Of a stretch of 64,000 nt of DNA, positions 8,372 to 16,550 are shown piece by piece (position 1 is the stretch's first letter; every line of letters starts with the position of its first letter). Location: assembly GCF_001831495.1 (NCBI RefSeq), contig NZ_CP017689.1:1178001-1242000 (forward strand). Reading direction: 5' to 3'. A program made the translations under genes and the position numbers. The notes under the pieces were generated by a model. The model did not search any database. It was not told the origin of the DNA and saw only the letters and a list, made by a program, of their open reading frames with translations. Source of the DNA: Thalassotalea crassostreae. GTDB taxonomy: Bacteria > Pseudomonadota > Gammaproteobacteria > Enterobacterales > Alteromonadaceae.

Positions 8372-11032
8372 GTGAAAAAATCATTTGCTTTAACCTTAGC
8401 TACATCGCTTATTATTAGTGCTTGTTTCGACAACAAAACGCCTCAACCGGGCACTAGTATAGATAGTCAACAAAGCATTATTAGCCAAGAGAGTTTAAAC
8501 CAGTTTGCCGATTCGGTGGATGTGAAGTATCAACTGGTTACTAATATTCCAACCGAGCAATGCGATGAAAATCGAGGTGATGGGAATTGTTTTGTAGTAG
8601 AGATGAGCTTTACTGCAAAACAAGATTTTTACGGTAAAGGTTGGGCGATTTATTTTTCGCAAATCAACCCTGTACAAAGTGTTGATAGTGACATATTTAC
8701 CATTGAACATGTTAACGGCGACCTACACAAAATTACCGCAACAGATAAATTTACTGGCTTTAAAGCGGGCCAGAAATACAGCATGCAATATCGAGTTGAT
8801 TTTTGGTCGCTAAGTGAAACTGATGCACTGCCAAACTATATTGTCCATGCGCCAGAACTTGATGCTCAGGTAATTAAAAGCACGCAAACTGTAATCAACC
8901 CTGAAACCGGTCTAGAAAAATATCCATTCGTTGAAAACTATACCAGTGTTGAAAAGCAATTTAATCGCACAGCAACAGAGCAAACTAAGTGGGCAACTGC
9001 AGAACTTCTCTTTGAACGTAATGCTGCTAAGGAAATGGCCACTAAAAATATTAAGGAACAACTAATTCCAACACCTAAATCTATCAAAGTGAGCTCTGGT
9101 ACGATTGATTTAAGTAAAGGTATTAGTATTGAATTTAATGCGGACAAAGCGCCGTTGAACAGTGCATTACAACGATTAGAAACATTAGGTATAAAGCAAT
9201 CGAAAAATGGCGTAAATGTGTCGTTAGCGATTGAAAAATCAAACAACGTGCTGGGCAGCTACCAGCTAGTATCTGGTGATACTGGCATCGCTATTAGCGC
9301 CAACGATATTAGTGGCTTGTACTACGGCTTGCAATCTATTGCCGCGTTAGTTGCAGTCGATGATCTTTCGATTCCTTTTGTCCATATTGACGATGAACCA
9401 CATTATCAATTTCGTGGCATGATGGTTGATGTTGCTCGTAACTTCCATTCAAAACAATTTGTCCTCGATTTACTCGATCAAATGGCCGCCTATAAACTGA
9501 ATAAATTACATTTACACTTAGGTGATGATGAAGGTTGGAGACTTGAAATTGATGGCTTGCCAGAGCTAACCGATATCAGCTCAAAACGTTGTTTCGATTT
9601 ATCAGAGCAGACTTGTTTATTACCGCAACTCGGTGCAGGTGTTGATAGCAGCAGTAGCGTAAACGGTTATTACTCAAAACAAGACTATATCGACATTCTT
9701 AAATATGCATCCGAGCGACATATTCAAGTGATCCCATCACTTGATATGCCAGGCCATTCGCGCTCATCTATTGTGGCGATGAAAGCGAGATACAAGCGCT
9801 TGATGGCAGCGGGTGACGAACAGGGCGCTAAACAATACCTTTTGCACGACGAAAACGACACGACTGTATATTCGTCGGTGCAGTACTACAATGACAACAC
9901 CATCAATGGTTGTATGGAATCATCGTATGATTTTATTGGCAAAGTTATGGATGAAGTAAAATCGCTGCACGAGCAGGCAGGTCAACCGCTGAGCCGTTAT
10001 CACATTGGTGCTGATGAAACAGCAGGCGCTTGGGTTGAATCGCCAATCTGTAAAGCCTTTATCGCTAACAATGACGCCGGTGTAACTAAGCCGGAGCAGG
10101 TTGGCAGTTACTTTATTGAGCGCGTGGCGAAAATTTTAACGGAACGTGGCATTGAAACCGCTGGTTGGAATGATGGCATGATGCATACGAATCCAGAAAA
10201 TATGCCAGACGTTGTGCAAGCAAACTCTTGGGGATTAACTTATTGGCAAGGACATCAAGCAGCACATAAATTAGCTAACCAAAACTGGGAAATCGTAGTA
10301 TCGAGTCCGGATGCAACGTATTTTGATTTTCCATATGAAGCCGACCCTAAAGAGCATGGGTATTACTGGGCATCGCGTCACTCTAATACCGAAAAACTAT
10401 TTCAATTTATGCCTGATAACTTGCCGGTGCACGCTGAATTTTGGCTAGATAGAGAAGACAAACCGTATCAAACGGATGACAGCTTAGTGATCGGCGATAA
10501 AGGCGAAATATCTTCTGCACCGATGAAAGTAGGGAAGAAGTTCGTGGGCATTCAAGGACAACTATGGAGTGAAAATACTCGCAATGACGATTTAGCAGAA
10601 TACAAAATATTTCCTAGATTATTTGCTTTGGCAGAAAGAGCATGGCACTTACCGAACTGGTCGGTTCCATACCCTTATAAAGGTAAGAAATATAGCCAAG
10701 AAACGAGTAACTTTACTGACGAAAAACGTCAGCAACGTGATCAAAATTGGGCAGAGTTTGCCAATGTAATCACCAATAAAGAGCTGAACAAACTAGATCG
10801 TGCCAACATTTTCTATCGAATTCCTACAGTAGGCGGGAAGATAATTGACGGTAAATTGTACATTAACTCGACGTTGCCAGGCTTAGCCTTGGAATACAAA
10901 ACAGCGGAAAGTAAATGGACATCATGGACTCAACCAGTAACTGTTACTACAGATGTGTTAGTCCGTGCAAGAAGTAAAGATTTAACAAGGGCTGGCCGTG
11001 AACTGGAAGTTAAATTTGTAGCAATTAAATAG
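8372..11032 (+). CDS. Beta-N-acetylhexosaminidase, GH20 lipoprotein
   Basis: An 886-residue enzyme that removes terminal GlcNAc from chitin oligosaccharides. The N-terminus is a lipoprotein signal with lipobox LIISAC, so it is anchored to a membrane, probably facing the periplasm. Next come a chitobiase/hexosaminidase N-terminal carbohydrate-binding-like domain (about 50-165), a GH20 small alpha/beta domain (about 215-345) and the catalytic barrel from about 350. The catalytic Asp-Glu pair is in HIGADETAGAW (D548, E549). A C-terminal chitobiase-type domain is visible near residues 825-885. It supplies free GlcNAc to the NagP/NagK pathway encoded just downstream. Confidence 0.93.
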   Translation: MKKSFALTLATSLIISACFDNKTPQPGTSIDSQQSIISQESLNQFADSVDVKYQLVTNIPTEQCDENRGDGNCFVVEMSFTAKQDFYGKGWAIYFSQINPVQSVDSDIFTIEHVNGDLHKITATDKFTGFKAGQKYSMQYRVDFWSLSETDALPNYIVHAPELDAQVIKSTQTVINPETGLEKYPFVENYTSVEKQFNRTATEQTKWATAELLFERNAAKEMATKNIKEQLIPTPKSIKVSSGTIDLSKGISIEFNADKAPLNSALQRLETLGIKQSKNGVNVSLAIEKSNNVLGSYQLVSGDTGIAISANDISGLYYGLQSIAALVAVDDLSIPFVHIDDEPHYQFRGMMVDVARNFHSKQFVLDLLDQMAAYKLNKLHLHLGDDEGWRLEIDGLPELTDISSKRCFDLSEQTCLLPQLGAGVDSSSSVNGYYSKQDYIDILKYASERHIQVIPSLDMPGHSRSSIVAMKARYKRLMAAGDEQGAKQYLLHDENDTTVYSSVQYYNDNTINGCMESSYDFIGKVMDEVKSLHEQAGQPLSRYHIGADETAGAWVESPICKAFIANNDAGVTKPEQVGSYFIERVAKILTERGIETAGWNDGMMHTNPENMPDVVQANSWGLTYWQGHQAAHKLANQNWEIVVSSPDATYFDFPYEADPKEHGYYWASRHSNTEKLFQFMPDNLPVHAEFWLDREDKPYQTDDSLVIGDKGEISSAPMKVGKKFVGIQGQLWSENTRNDDLAEYKIFPRLFALAERAWHLPNWSVPYPYKGKKYSQETSNFTDEKRQQRDQNWAEFANVITNKELNKLDRANIFYRIPTVGGKIIDGKLYINSTLPGLALEYKTAESKWTSWTQPVTVTTDVLVRARSKDLTRAGRELEVKFVAIK

Positions 11033-11185
11033 ATTTAGCTAACGAAAAGTAACAGTTTTTATGAAAAAAATGGCTAATATTGACAAAATATTAACCAATA
11101 CAAAATATCATTTCTAAGCTCTAGACTATATTTTTAAAGGCTTGTTAATGAAGTGATAATATAATTTAAAAAAATATAACAAAAG

Positions 11186-11207
11186 CTAATGACAGCGCTG
11201 TCATTAG
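11186..11207. promoter_or_regulatory. NagR-type operator before nagK
   Basis: The TGACAGCGCTGTCA core lies at 11190-11203. Symmetry here extends to 22 bp, making it the most perfect of the four copies. It lies about 85 bp upstream of the nagK start. Confidence 0.82.
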
Positions 11208-11292
11208 TGTGTAGTATTTAATGAACATATAAAAATATAAACGCCAAGTCATACTCGACTGACACGTTTCTGATTTTTGACAAGAGGCAATA

Positions 11293-12177
11293 ATGGAAAG
11301 CAACAATAATCAGCTCTATTTAGGTATTGATGGTGGTGGCAGCAAGTGTAAAGCTATTATCATGAATGCAGATATGCAAGTGCTAGGAGAGGGGATCTCA
11401 GGCGCTGCTAATCCATTTCATAATTTAGAAAGAGCTCAACGTTCAGTTGAAAATGCTGCAGAATTAGCTCTAGAAAATGCTGGTTTAGACATTGCCACTA
11501 AAAAGAGTTTAATTGCTGGCGTTGGTTTAGCTGGTGTTAACTTACCGAAATATTTTGCCTTAATGAATGCATGGCAACATCCATTTAAATCTATGCATTT
11601 AGCGACAGATCTTCATATTGCTTGTTTAGGTGCCCATGGTGGTAACGATGGTGCGATTATGATCACCGGTACTGGTTCGTGCGGTTATGTGACGGTTAAC
11701 GGTGAACAGCTAATTATTGGCGGTCATGGCTTTCCACATGGTGATATTTGCAGTGGTGCTTGGTTGGGTTTTAAGGCCGTTGAGCATGTTTTATTGAGTC
11801 TTGATGGTGTTATTGAGCCAACAGTATTAACCAATAAGATATTAACTCTGCTTGATTGTCATGATGCCAGCACTCTTATAGAAACTATTGCGGGTAATAA
11901 TGCAACCTATTACGCAAAACTGGCTATTAGTGTTTTTGATGCTGCTGACAATGGTGATGCGGTAGCAATCGATATTATTAATCAAGGTTGCCAATACTTT
12001 TCCGCTGTTTATAAAAAGCTTAAAGCCAAAGGCGATGTGCCTTTATCTCTGATCGGTGGATTAAAACCACGCTTAATGGAGTGGTTAAACAGCGATATTG
12101 CCAAGCAGATCCAAGAACCTCAAAATCCGCCAGAAGTAGGCGCGGTATTATTTGCTAGGCAGCAAAGCGGTTTGTAA
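11293..12177 (+). CDS. nagK: N-acetylglucosamine kinase, BadF/BadG type
   Basis: A 294-residue cytosolic kinase that makes GlcNAc-6-phosphate from GlcNAc. The N-terminal phosphate loop LGIDGGGSKCKAI and the second phosphate motif around ITGTGSCGYV are those of the BadF/BadG/BcrA ATPase family. This is the type used as NagK in Shewanella-like chitin pathways rather than the ROK-type NagK of E. coli. It is first in the nagK-nagB(II)-nagA run and has a NagR operator in its promoter. The start is supported by GAGG (11284-11287) 5 bp before the ATG. Confidence 0.9.
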   Translation: MESNNNQLYLGIDGGGSKCKAIIMNADMQVLGEGISGAANPFHNLERAQRSVENAAELALENAGLDIATKKSLIAGVGLAGVNLPKYFALMNAWQHPFKSMHLATDLHIACLGAHGGNDGAIMITGTGSCGYVTVNGEQLIIGGHGFPHGDICSGAWLGFKAVEHVLLSLDGVIEPTVLTNKILTLLDCHDASTLIETIAGNNATYYAKLAISVFDAADNGDAVAIDIINQGCQYFSAVYKKLKAKGDVPLSLIGGLKPRLMEWLNSDIAKQIQEPQNPPEVGAVLFARQQSGL

Positions 12178-12243
12178 TTAATCGCAATAGAAAAACACAA
12201 AGTACTTATTTTTTAATTTAAATTTATTCGTTCAGGTAACACT

Positions 12244-13239
12244 ATGACCACATTAATGGAACAAGAAGCTAAGCAAACACCACAAGTGATCGCTGAGCAA
12301 ATCAAATCAAATGCTGAAGTGGCATCAAAAATCGGTAATAAGCTAATCGAAAATGACCCGAAAATGGTGATGATTATTGGTCGTGGTTCATCTGATCACG
12401 CTGGTGTTTTTGGAAAGTATTTATTTGAAATAGAAACAGGCGTACCAACGTTTGCAGCTGCTCCATCAGTGGCTTCTGTTTATGGTAAAACTCTTAAATT
12501 ATCAGGTGCGTTCGTGATTGTTATTTCGCAATCAGGCCGTAGCCCTGACATTCTATCGCAAGCTCAAATGGCTAAAGATGCGGGCGCCTATGTTGTTGCA
12601 CTTGTTAACGATGAAACATCACCACTAGCAGAGCTTGTTGATGATGTATTGCCATTAAAGGCTGGTCCAGAAAATTCAGTAGCGGCGACTAAGAGTTACT
12701 TAGCAACACTTTCTGCATTGTTACAATTAACAGCATACTGGACTAAAAACCAAGAGCTTATCAGTGCATTAGATACATTACCTGCTGCACTATCGAGCGC
12801 TATCGAAGCGCCAGCTCAACTAACCGCCGAAGGCTTAGGAAATGAGCGAAACTTAGTGGTATTAGGCAGAGGTTTAGGTTTTGCAGTATCAAAAGAGATA
12901 GCGTTAAAACTTAAAGAAGTTTGTTCGATTCATGCGGAAGCATTTTCAAGTGCCGAGTTTTTACATGGCCCAGTTACGTTAGTTGCACAGAAATTGACCA
13001 TTGTTGATTGCCACGTAATTGATGAATCTGATCAGGCTCATAGAGCGCAAGTAGAAGAAGTTAAGTCTCGTGGTGCCGATCTTATCCATTTACAACAAGT
13101 TGTAACAGATGTTCACCCACGCCTTGCTCCTTTGTTAGTATTACAACGTTTTTATTTAGACGTTGAGAAAGTAGCACTTGCCAAAGGATTTAATCCTGAT
13201 GAACCACAAGGCTTAAAGAAAGTAACTAGGACTTTATAG
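12244..13239 (+). CDS. nagB: Glucosamine-6-phosphate deaminase, SIS-domain type (NagB-II)
   Basis: A 331-residue protein with two SIS (sugar isomerase) domains, seen from GRGSSDHAG, VISQSGRSPDIL and ENSVAATKSYLATL in the first half and LGRGLGFAVSKEIALKLKE in the second, and a GlmS-like C-terminus. It converts glucosamine-6-phosphate to fructose-6-phosphate and ammonia. It is unrelated in fold to classical NagB and is the alternative deaminase described for Shewanella. It lacks the glutamine amidotransferase domain of GlmS, consistent with a degradative role. nagA follows after a single base, so translation is probably coupled. Confidence 0.9.
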   Translation: MTTLMEQEAKQTPQVIAEQIKSNAEVASKIGNKLIENDPKMVMIIGRGSSDHAGVFGKYLFEIETGVPTFAAAPSVASVYGKTLKLSGAFVIVISQSGRSPDILSQAQMAKDAGAYVVALVNDETSPLAELVDDVLPLKAGPENSVAATKSYLATLSALLQLTAYWTKNQELISALDTLPAALSSAIEAPAQLTAEGLGNERNLVVLGRGLGFAVSKEIALKLKEVCSIHAEAFSSAEFLHGPVTLVAQKLTIVDCHVIDESDQAHRAQVEEVKSRGADLIHLQQVVTDVHPRLAPLLVLQRFYLDVEKVALAKGFNPDEPQGLKKVTRTL

Positions 13240-13240
13240 T

Positions 13241-14374
13241 ATGAGCAAAGCACTGCATCAAGAAACGCTGCACCTAGAAGCATTGTTTGATGGCGAAACT
13301 ATGCATCACAATGTTGCCGTAACCTTTAATGAATCTAAAATTACAGCAATTGAGCCATCAGCGGAGAAAGAATTAATCGCTGGAACCATGGTTCCTGGAT
13401 TTATTGATGTGCAAGTAAATGGTGGCGGCGGTGCTTTGTTTAATAGTGATCCAAGTGTTGAAGCAATTAACACTATCGGTCTTGCCCACGCAAAATTTGG
13501 TACAACTGGCTTTTTGCCAACCTTGATCACTGACAATGTTGAAGTGATGCAGAAAGCTGCTGACGCGGTAAGTATTGCAATAAAGCAACAAGAGCCAGGT
13601 GTCTTAGGTGTACATTTTGAAGGGCCGCATTTGTCGGTACCTAAAAAAGGTGTTCACAGTACTGAATTTATTCGTGCAATTAGCGACGCTGAGATGGCGG
13701 TTTTTACTCGTCAAGACTTAGGTAAAGTAGCGGTTACACTAGCACCTGAAAACGTTAATGTGACCGATATTAAAACCTTAGTTGATGCTGGTGTTCGCGT
13801 TTGCTTAGGCCATTCAAATGCCGATTTTGAGACCGTAAATAACGCTCTTAAAGCCGGCGCAACCGGTTTTACCCATCTATTTAATGCTATGTCTGCAATG
13901 CAGTCTCGGGAATTAGGTATGGTTGGTGCTGCATTGCTTGATGATAATAGTTGGTGTGGTTTAATTGTTGATGGTTATCATGTCGATTACAACGCCTGTA
14001 AAATTGCTATACGAGCGAAACAAACCGGTAAGATAATGCTAGTGACAGATGCTATGCCACCTGTTGGCACTGAAGATCAGAGCTTTCCATTTTTCGGTTC
14101 CAAAGTTATTAGAACTGGAGATAGATTAAATGCGTTAACTGGTGAATTAGCCGGTTCATGTTTAGATATGGCTGCAGCCGTTAAAAATACGGTTGAGTAT
14201 GTCGGTGTTGATTTAGAAGAAGCGCTAAGAATGGCGGCATTATATCCCGCACAATTTTTACAACTTGAACGCTCGATAGGGCAGTTATCTGTTGGTGCGC
14301 AAGCCGATTTTGTTTTATTAGATAGCGAGCTAAATGTCCAGCAAACATGGATTAGCGGTAAGCAAGTTTACTAA
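13241..14374 (+). CDS. nagA: N-acetylglucosamine-6-phosphate deacetylase
   Basis: A 377-residue amidohydrolase that removes acetate from GlcNAc-6-phosphate. Visible metal and active-site motifs are PGFIDVQVNGGGG, HFEGPHLS, GHSNADF, THLFNAMS and the catalytic aspartate in LVTDAMPP. Length is normal for the family. Its ATG lies one base after the nagB stop, showing a tight operon with nagK and nagB-II. Its product goes straight to the deaminase. Confidence 0.95.
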   Translation: MSKALHQETLHLEALFDGETMHHNVAVTFNESKITAIEPSAEKELIAGTMVPGFIDVQVNGGGGALFNSDPSVEAINTIGLAHAKFGTTGFLPTLITDNVEVMQKAADAVSIAIKQQEPGVLGVHFEGPHLSVPKKGVHSTEFIRAISDAEMAVFTRQDLGKVAVTLAPENVNVTDIKTLVDAGVRVCLGHSNADFETVNNALKAGATGFTHLFNAMSAMQSRELGMVGAALLDDNSWCGLIVDGYHVDYNACKIAIRAKQTGKIMLVTDAMPPVGTEDQSFPFFGSKVIRTGDRLNALTGELAGSCLDMAAAVKNTVEYVGVDLEEALRMAALYPAQFLQLERSIGQLSVGAQADFVLLDSELNVQQTWISGKQVY

Positions 14375-14546
14375 AGCAATAAATACAGCAGTAAATAAAC
14401 TAACATATAAACCATAAATGAAATAATTTAATAGCGAGCAGGTGTTCATCTCCCTATTTAGCTAGAATAAAAAACAAAAGCAAAACCAAGCAAAACAAAA
14501 AATAAAAACAAATATAAATTTATTACAGCAAGTAAAAGGCAAAATT

Positions 14547-15854
14547 ATGACAACATCAATAGAGTCTCAATCGAAAGGAACCAGCAGTTTTGTTCCAATG
14601 GCGATTGTCGCCGGTCTATTTTTTATTCTCGGGTTTGCAACCTGGTTAAACGGCTCTTTAATGCCGTATTTAAAACAAATTTTGCAACTGACACCATTTC
14701 AAGCTTCATTAATTTTGTTCTCGTTTTATATTGCGGTAACTTTTACTGCTCTGCCTTCTGCCTGGGTTATTCGAAAGGTCGGTTATAAAACCGGCATGGC
14801 ACTCGGTATGGGGGTAATGATGCTTGCAGGATTACTTTTCATTCCTGCGGCTAAAACTCAAGTATTTGCATTATTCTTATTTGCACAACTAGTGATGGGC
14901 GCGGGCCAAACATTACTGCAAACTGCGGTTAACCCTTATGTCGTTCGCATTGGTCCAGAAGAGTCTGCGGCAGCACGTGTTAGTGTTATGGGGATTCTAA
15001 ACAAAGGCGCTGGTGTTGTAGCTCCTATTGTATTCACCGCACTAATTTTAGATAGCTTCAAGGATCGAGTTGGCACTGAGTTAACTCAGCTACAAATTGA
15101 TGAAATGGCCAATGGTCTTATTATGCCTTATTTAGGTATGGCTATTTTCATTGGTATTTTAGCTGTGCTCGTTAAAAAGTCTCCGTTACCAGAGTTGGAA
15201 AGCGAAGAAGACGACAACGAAACTAAAGAAAAAGGTCACATTAAAGCGGCATTATCGCATCCTAACTTGGCGCTAGGTGTAGTTGCATTATTCTTCTATG
15301 TTGCCGTTGAGGTAATCGCCGGCGATACCATAGGTACCTTTGCTTTATCCTTAGGTGTTGAAAGCTATGGTGTTATGACCTCTTATACCATGGTATGTAT
15401 GGTACTAGGTTATACACTTGGTATTATCACCATTCCACGGTTTATTTCGCAACCTACAGCGTTAATGATCTCCGCTATCTTAGGTTTAATTCTGACGGTA
15501 CTAATTGTTATCGGTGATAACGACTCTTACGCCATTGCCAATACGTTATTAGTGCCATTTGGTGGTACTGCATTACCAGATACATTATTAATGATTGCAT
15601 TTTTAGGCTTAGCCAATGCGATTGTTTGGCCGGCGGTATGGCCATTAGCCCTATCAGGTATGGGTAAGTTAACCAGTACTGGTTCAGCGTTATTGGTTAT
15701 GGGTATTGCGGGTGGTGCATTTGGCCCATTATTTTGGGGTATAACCAGTTCATTAACTTCTCTTGGTCAGCAAGGTGGTTATATGGTGATGTTCCCATGT
15801 TACCTGTTTATTCTATTTTATGCGGTCAAAGGCCATAAAATGCGTAAGTGGTAA
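14547..15854 (+). CDS. nagP: N-acetylglucosamine transporter NagP, MFS superfamily
   Basis: A 435-residue inner-membrane permease with about 12 membrane spans, close in layout to FucP/NagP sugar:proton symporters. Typical blocks are FFILGFATWLNG in helix 1, GAGQTLLQTAVNPYV and GILNKGAGVVAP. A charged cytosolic loop (about 215-230) divides the two halves. It follows nagA after a 172-bp AT-rich gap without an obvious terminator, so it probably ends the nag operon. It replaces the PTS route used by enterics, which explains why a separate GlcNAc kinase is needed. Confidence 0.9.
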   Translation: MTTSIESQSKGTSSFVPMAIVAGLFFILGFATWLNGSLMPYLKQILQLTPFQASLILFSFYIAVTFTALPSAWVIRKVGYKTGMALGMGVMMLAGLLFIPAAKTQVFALFLFAQLVMGAGQTLLQTAVNPYVVRIGPEESAAARVSVMGILNKGAGVVAPIVFTALILDSFKDRVGTELTQLQIDEMANGLIMPYLGMAIFIGILAVLVKKSPLPELESEEDDNETKEKGHIKAALSHPNLALGVVALFFYVAVEVIAGDTIGTFALSLGVESYGVMTSYTMVCMVLGYTLGIITIPRFISQPTALMISAILGLILTVLIVIGDNDSYAIANTLLVPFGGTALPDTLLMIAFLGLANAIVWPAVWPLALSGMGKLTSTGSALLVMGIAGGAFGPLFWGITSSLTSLGQQGGYMVMFPCYLFILFYAVKGHKMRKW

Positions 15855-15883
15855 TTTAAAAATTTATCTTCCCCGAGATAACT

Positions 15884-15918
15884 AAAAAGCCCTAGCAAAA
15901 TGTTGCTAGGGCTTTTTT
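15884..15918 (+). terminator. Terminator after nagP
   Basis: A 15-bp perfect stem (AGCCCTAGCAA against TTGCTAGGGCT, with A/T flanks) and a 4-nt loop, ending in T. It closes the GlcNAc cluster. Confidence 0.9.
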
Positions 15919-16160
15919 ATACCTGTATCAGGTTCCTGAATAAGCCAGAACAATGGCCTTAACTGCATAACACTTCAGTTTAAATAATTAACCTAACATT
16001 TTGTGTCGCAGCTTACGTTATTAACCCGATAGACTCTAATGCTAATGGCGGCCAATTCATGTCGTCAAGTATATTCAAATTCAAAACTGAACAAACGTTA
16101 TCGAACTTTATTATTTTCCCAACGTTTAATGCCTCAAACATAGGGATTAACAGTAACAAT

Positions 16161-16178
16161 AAATTGGTTAACCAATTT
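16161..16178. promoter_or_regulatory. TTGGTTAACCAA palindrome, uronate-regulator-like operator 1
   Basis: An 18-bp perfect palindrome with core TTGGTTAACCAA. It resembles E. coli UxuR/ExuR sites (TTGGTATACCAA), bound by GntR/FadR-type regulators of uronate use. The regulator itself is not in this window. Confidence 0.6.
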
Positions 16179-16300
16179 TGTTGCTTAACACTTCTTGTTT
16201 CTTATTTTGAGTCTTATATCCGAATAATTTATGTTCTATTTTACCATTCCGTAATTTTATTTTTATCTTTGTTGTTTATTTTTTGATTTGTATTTGCATT

Positions 16301-16312
16301 CTTGTTAACCAA
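16301..16312. promoter_or_regulatory. Degenerate copy of the TTGGTTAACCAA site
   Basis: CTTGTTAACCAA keeps one full half-site (AACCAA). The left half has two changes. It may be a weak auxiliary site or chance. Confidence 0.3.
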
Positions 16313-16380
16313 TTCAGGTGGCCTTGAAGGCTTTGTTGTGACTGGGTATTGCTTGTTTTGGTGGTGTCTGAAAATTATCT

Positions 16381-16394
16381 ATTGGTTAACCAAT
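16381..16394. promoter_or_regulatory. TTGGTTAACCAA palindrome, uronate-regulator-like operator 2
   Basis: Perfect 14-bp palindrome ATTGGTTAACCAAT, 157 bp upstream of the receptor start and 218 bp from the centre of site 1. Repression by looping between the two is conceivable. Confidence 0.6.
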
Positions 16395-16550
16395 TGAGAA
16401 TGCATTGTTAAAATAAGTATTGTAAATTGTAAGAGGTTGTAATATAAAATCATCTGACATATTGATAAGGGTATCGACATGTCAATCTAATGACGACTTA
16501 AAAAATAAACTGAAATTACAATAATCAATCAGGTCTCACGGGGAAATAAA

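Larger units (their letters stand above)
15855..16550. other. 696-bp spacer between GlcNAc and alginate loci
   Basis: After the nagP terminator no convincing gene is seen. A 75-codon open frame at 16059-16286 has AT-rich, low-complexity composition and no ribosome site. The right half holds TTGGTTAACCAA palindromes (16161-16178 and 16381-16394) and one degenerate copy (16301-16312), and the promoter region of the second TonB receptor. Confidence 0.7.

Noticed and set aside
16059..16286. A 75-codon open frame in the spacer before the second TonB receptor
   Set aside because: AT-rich, low-complexity protein, no ribosome site, and it overlaps one of the operator-like palindromes. Treated as non-coding.
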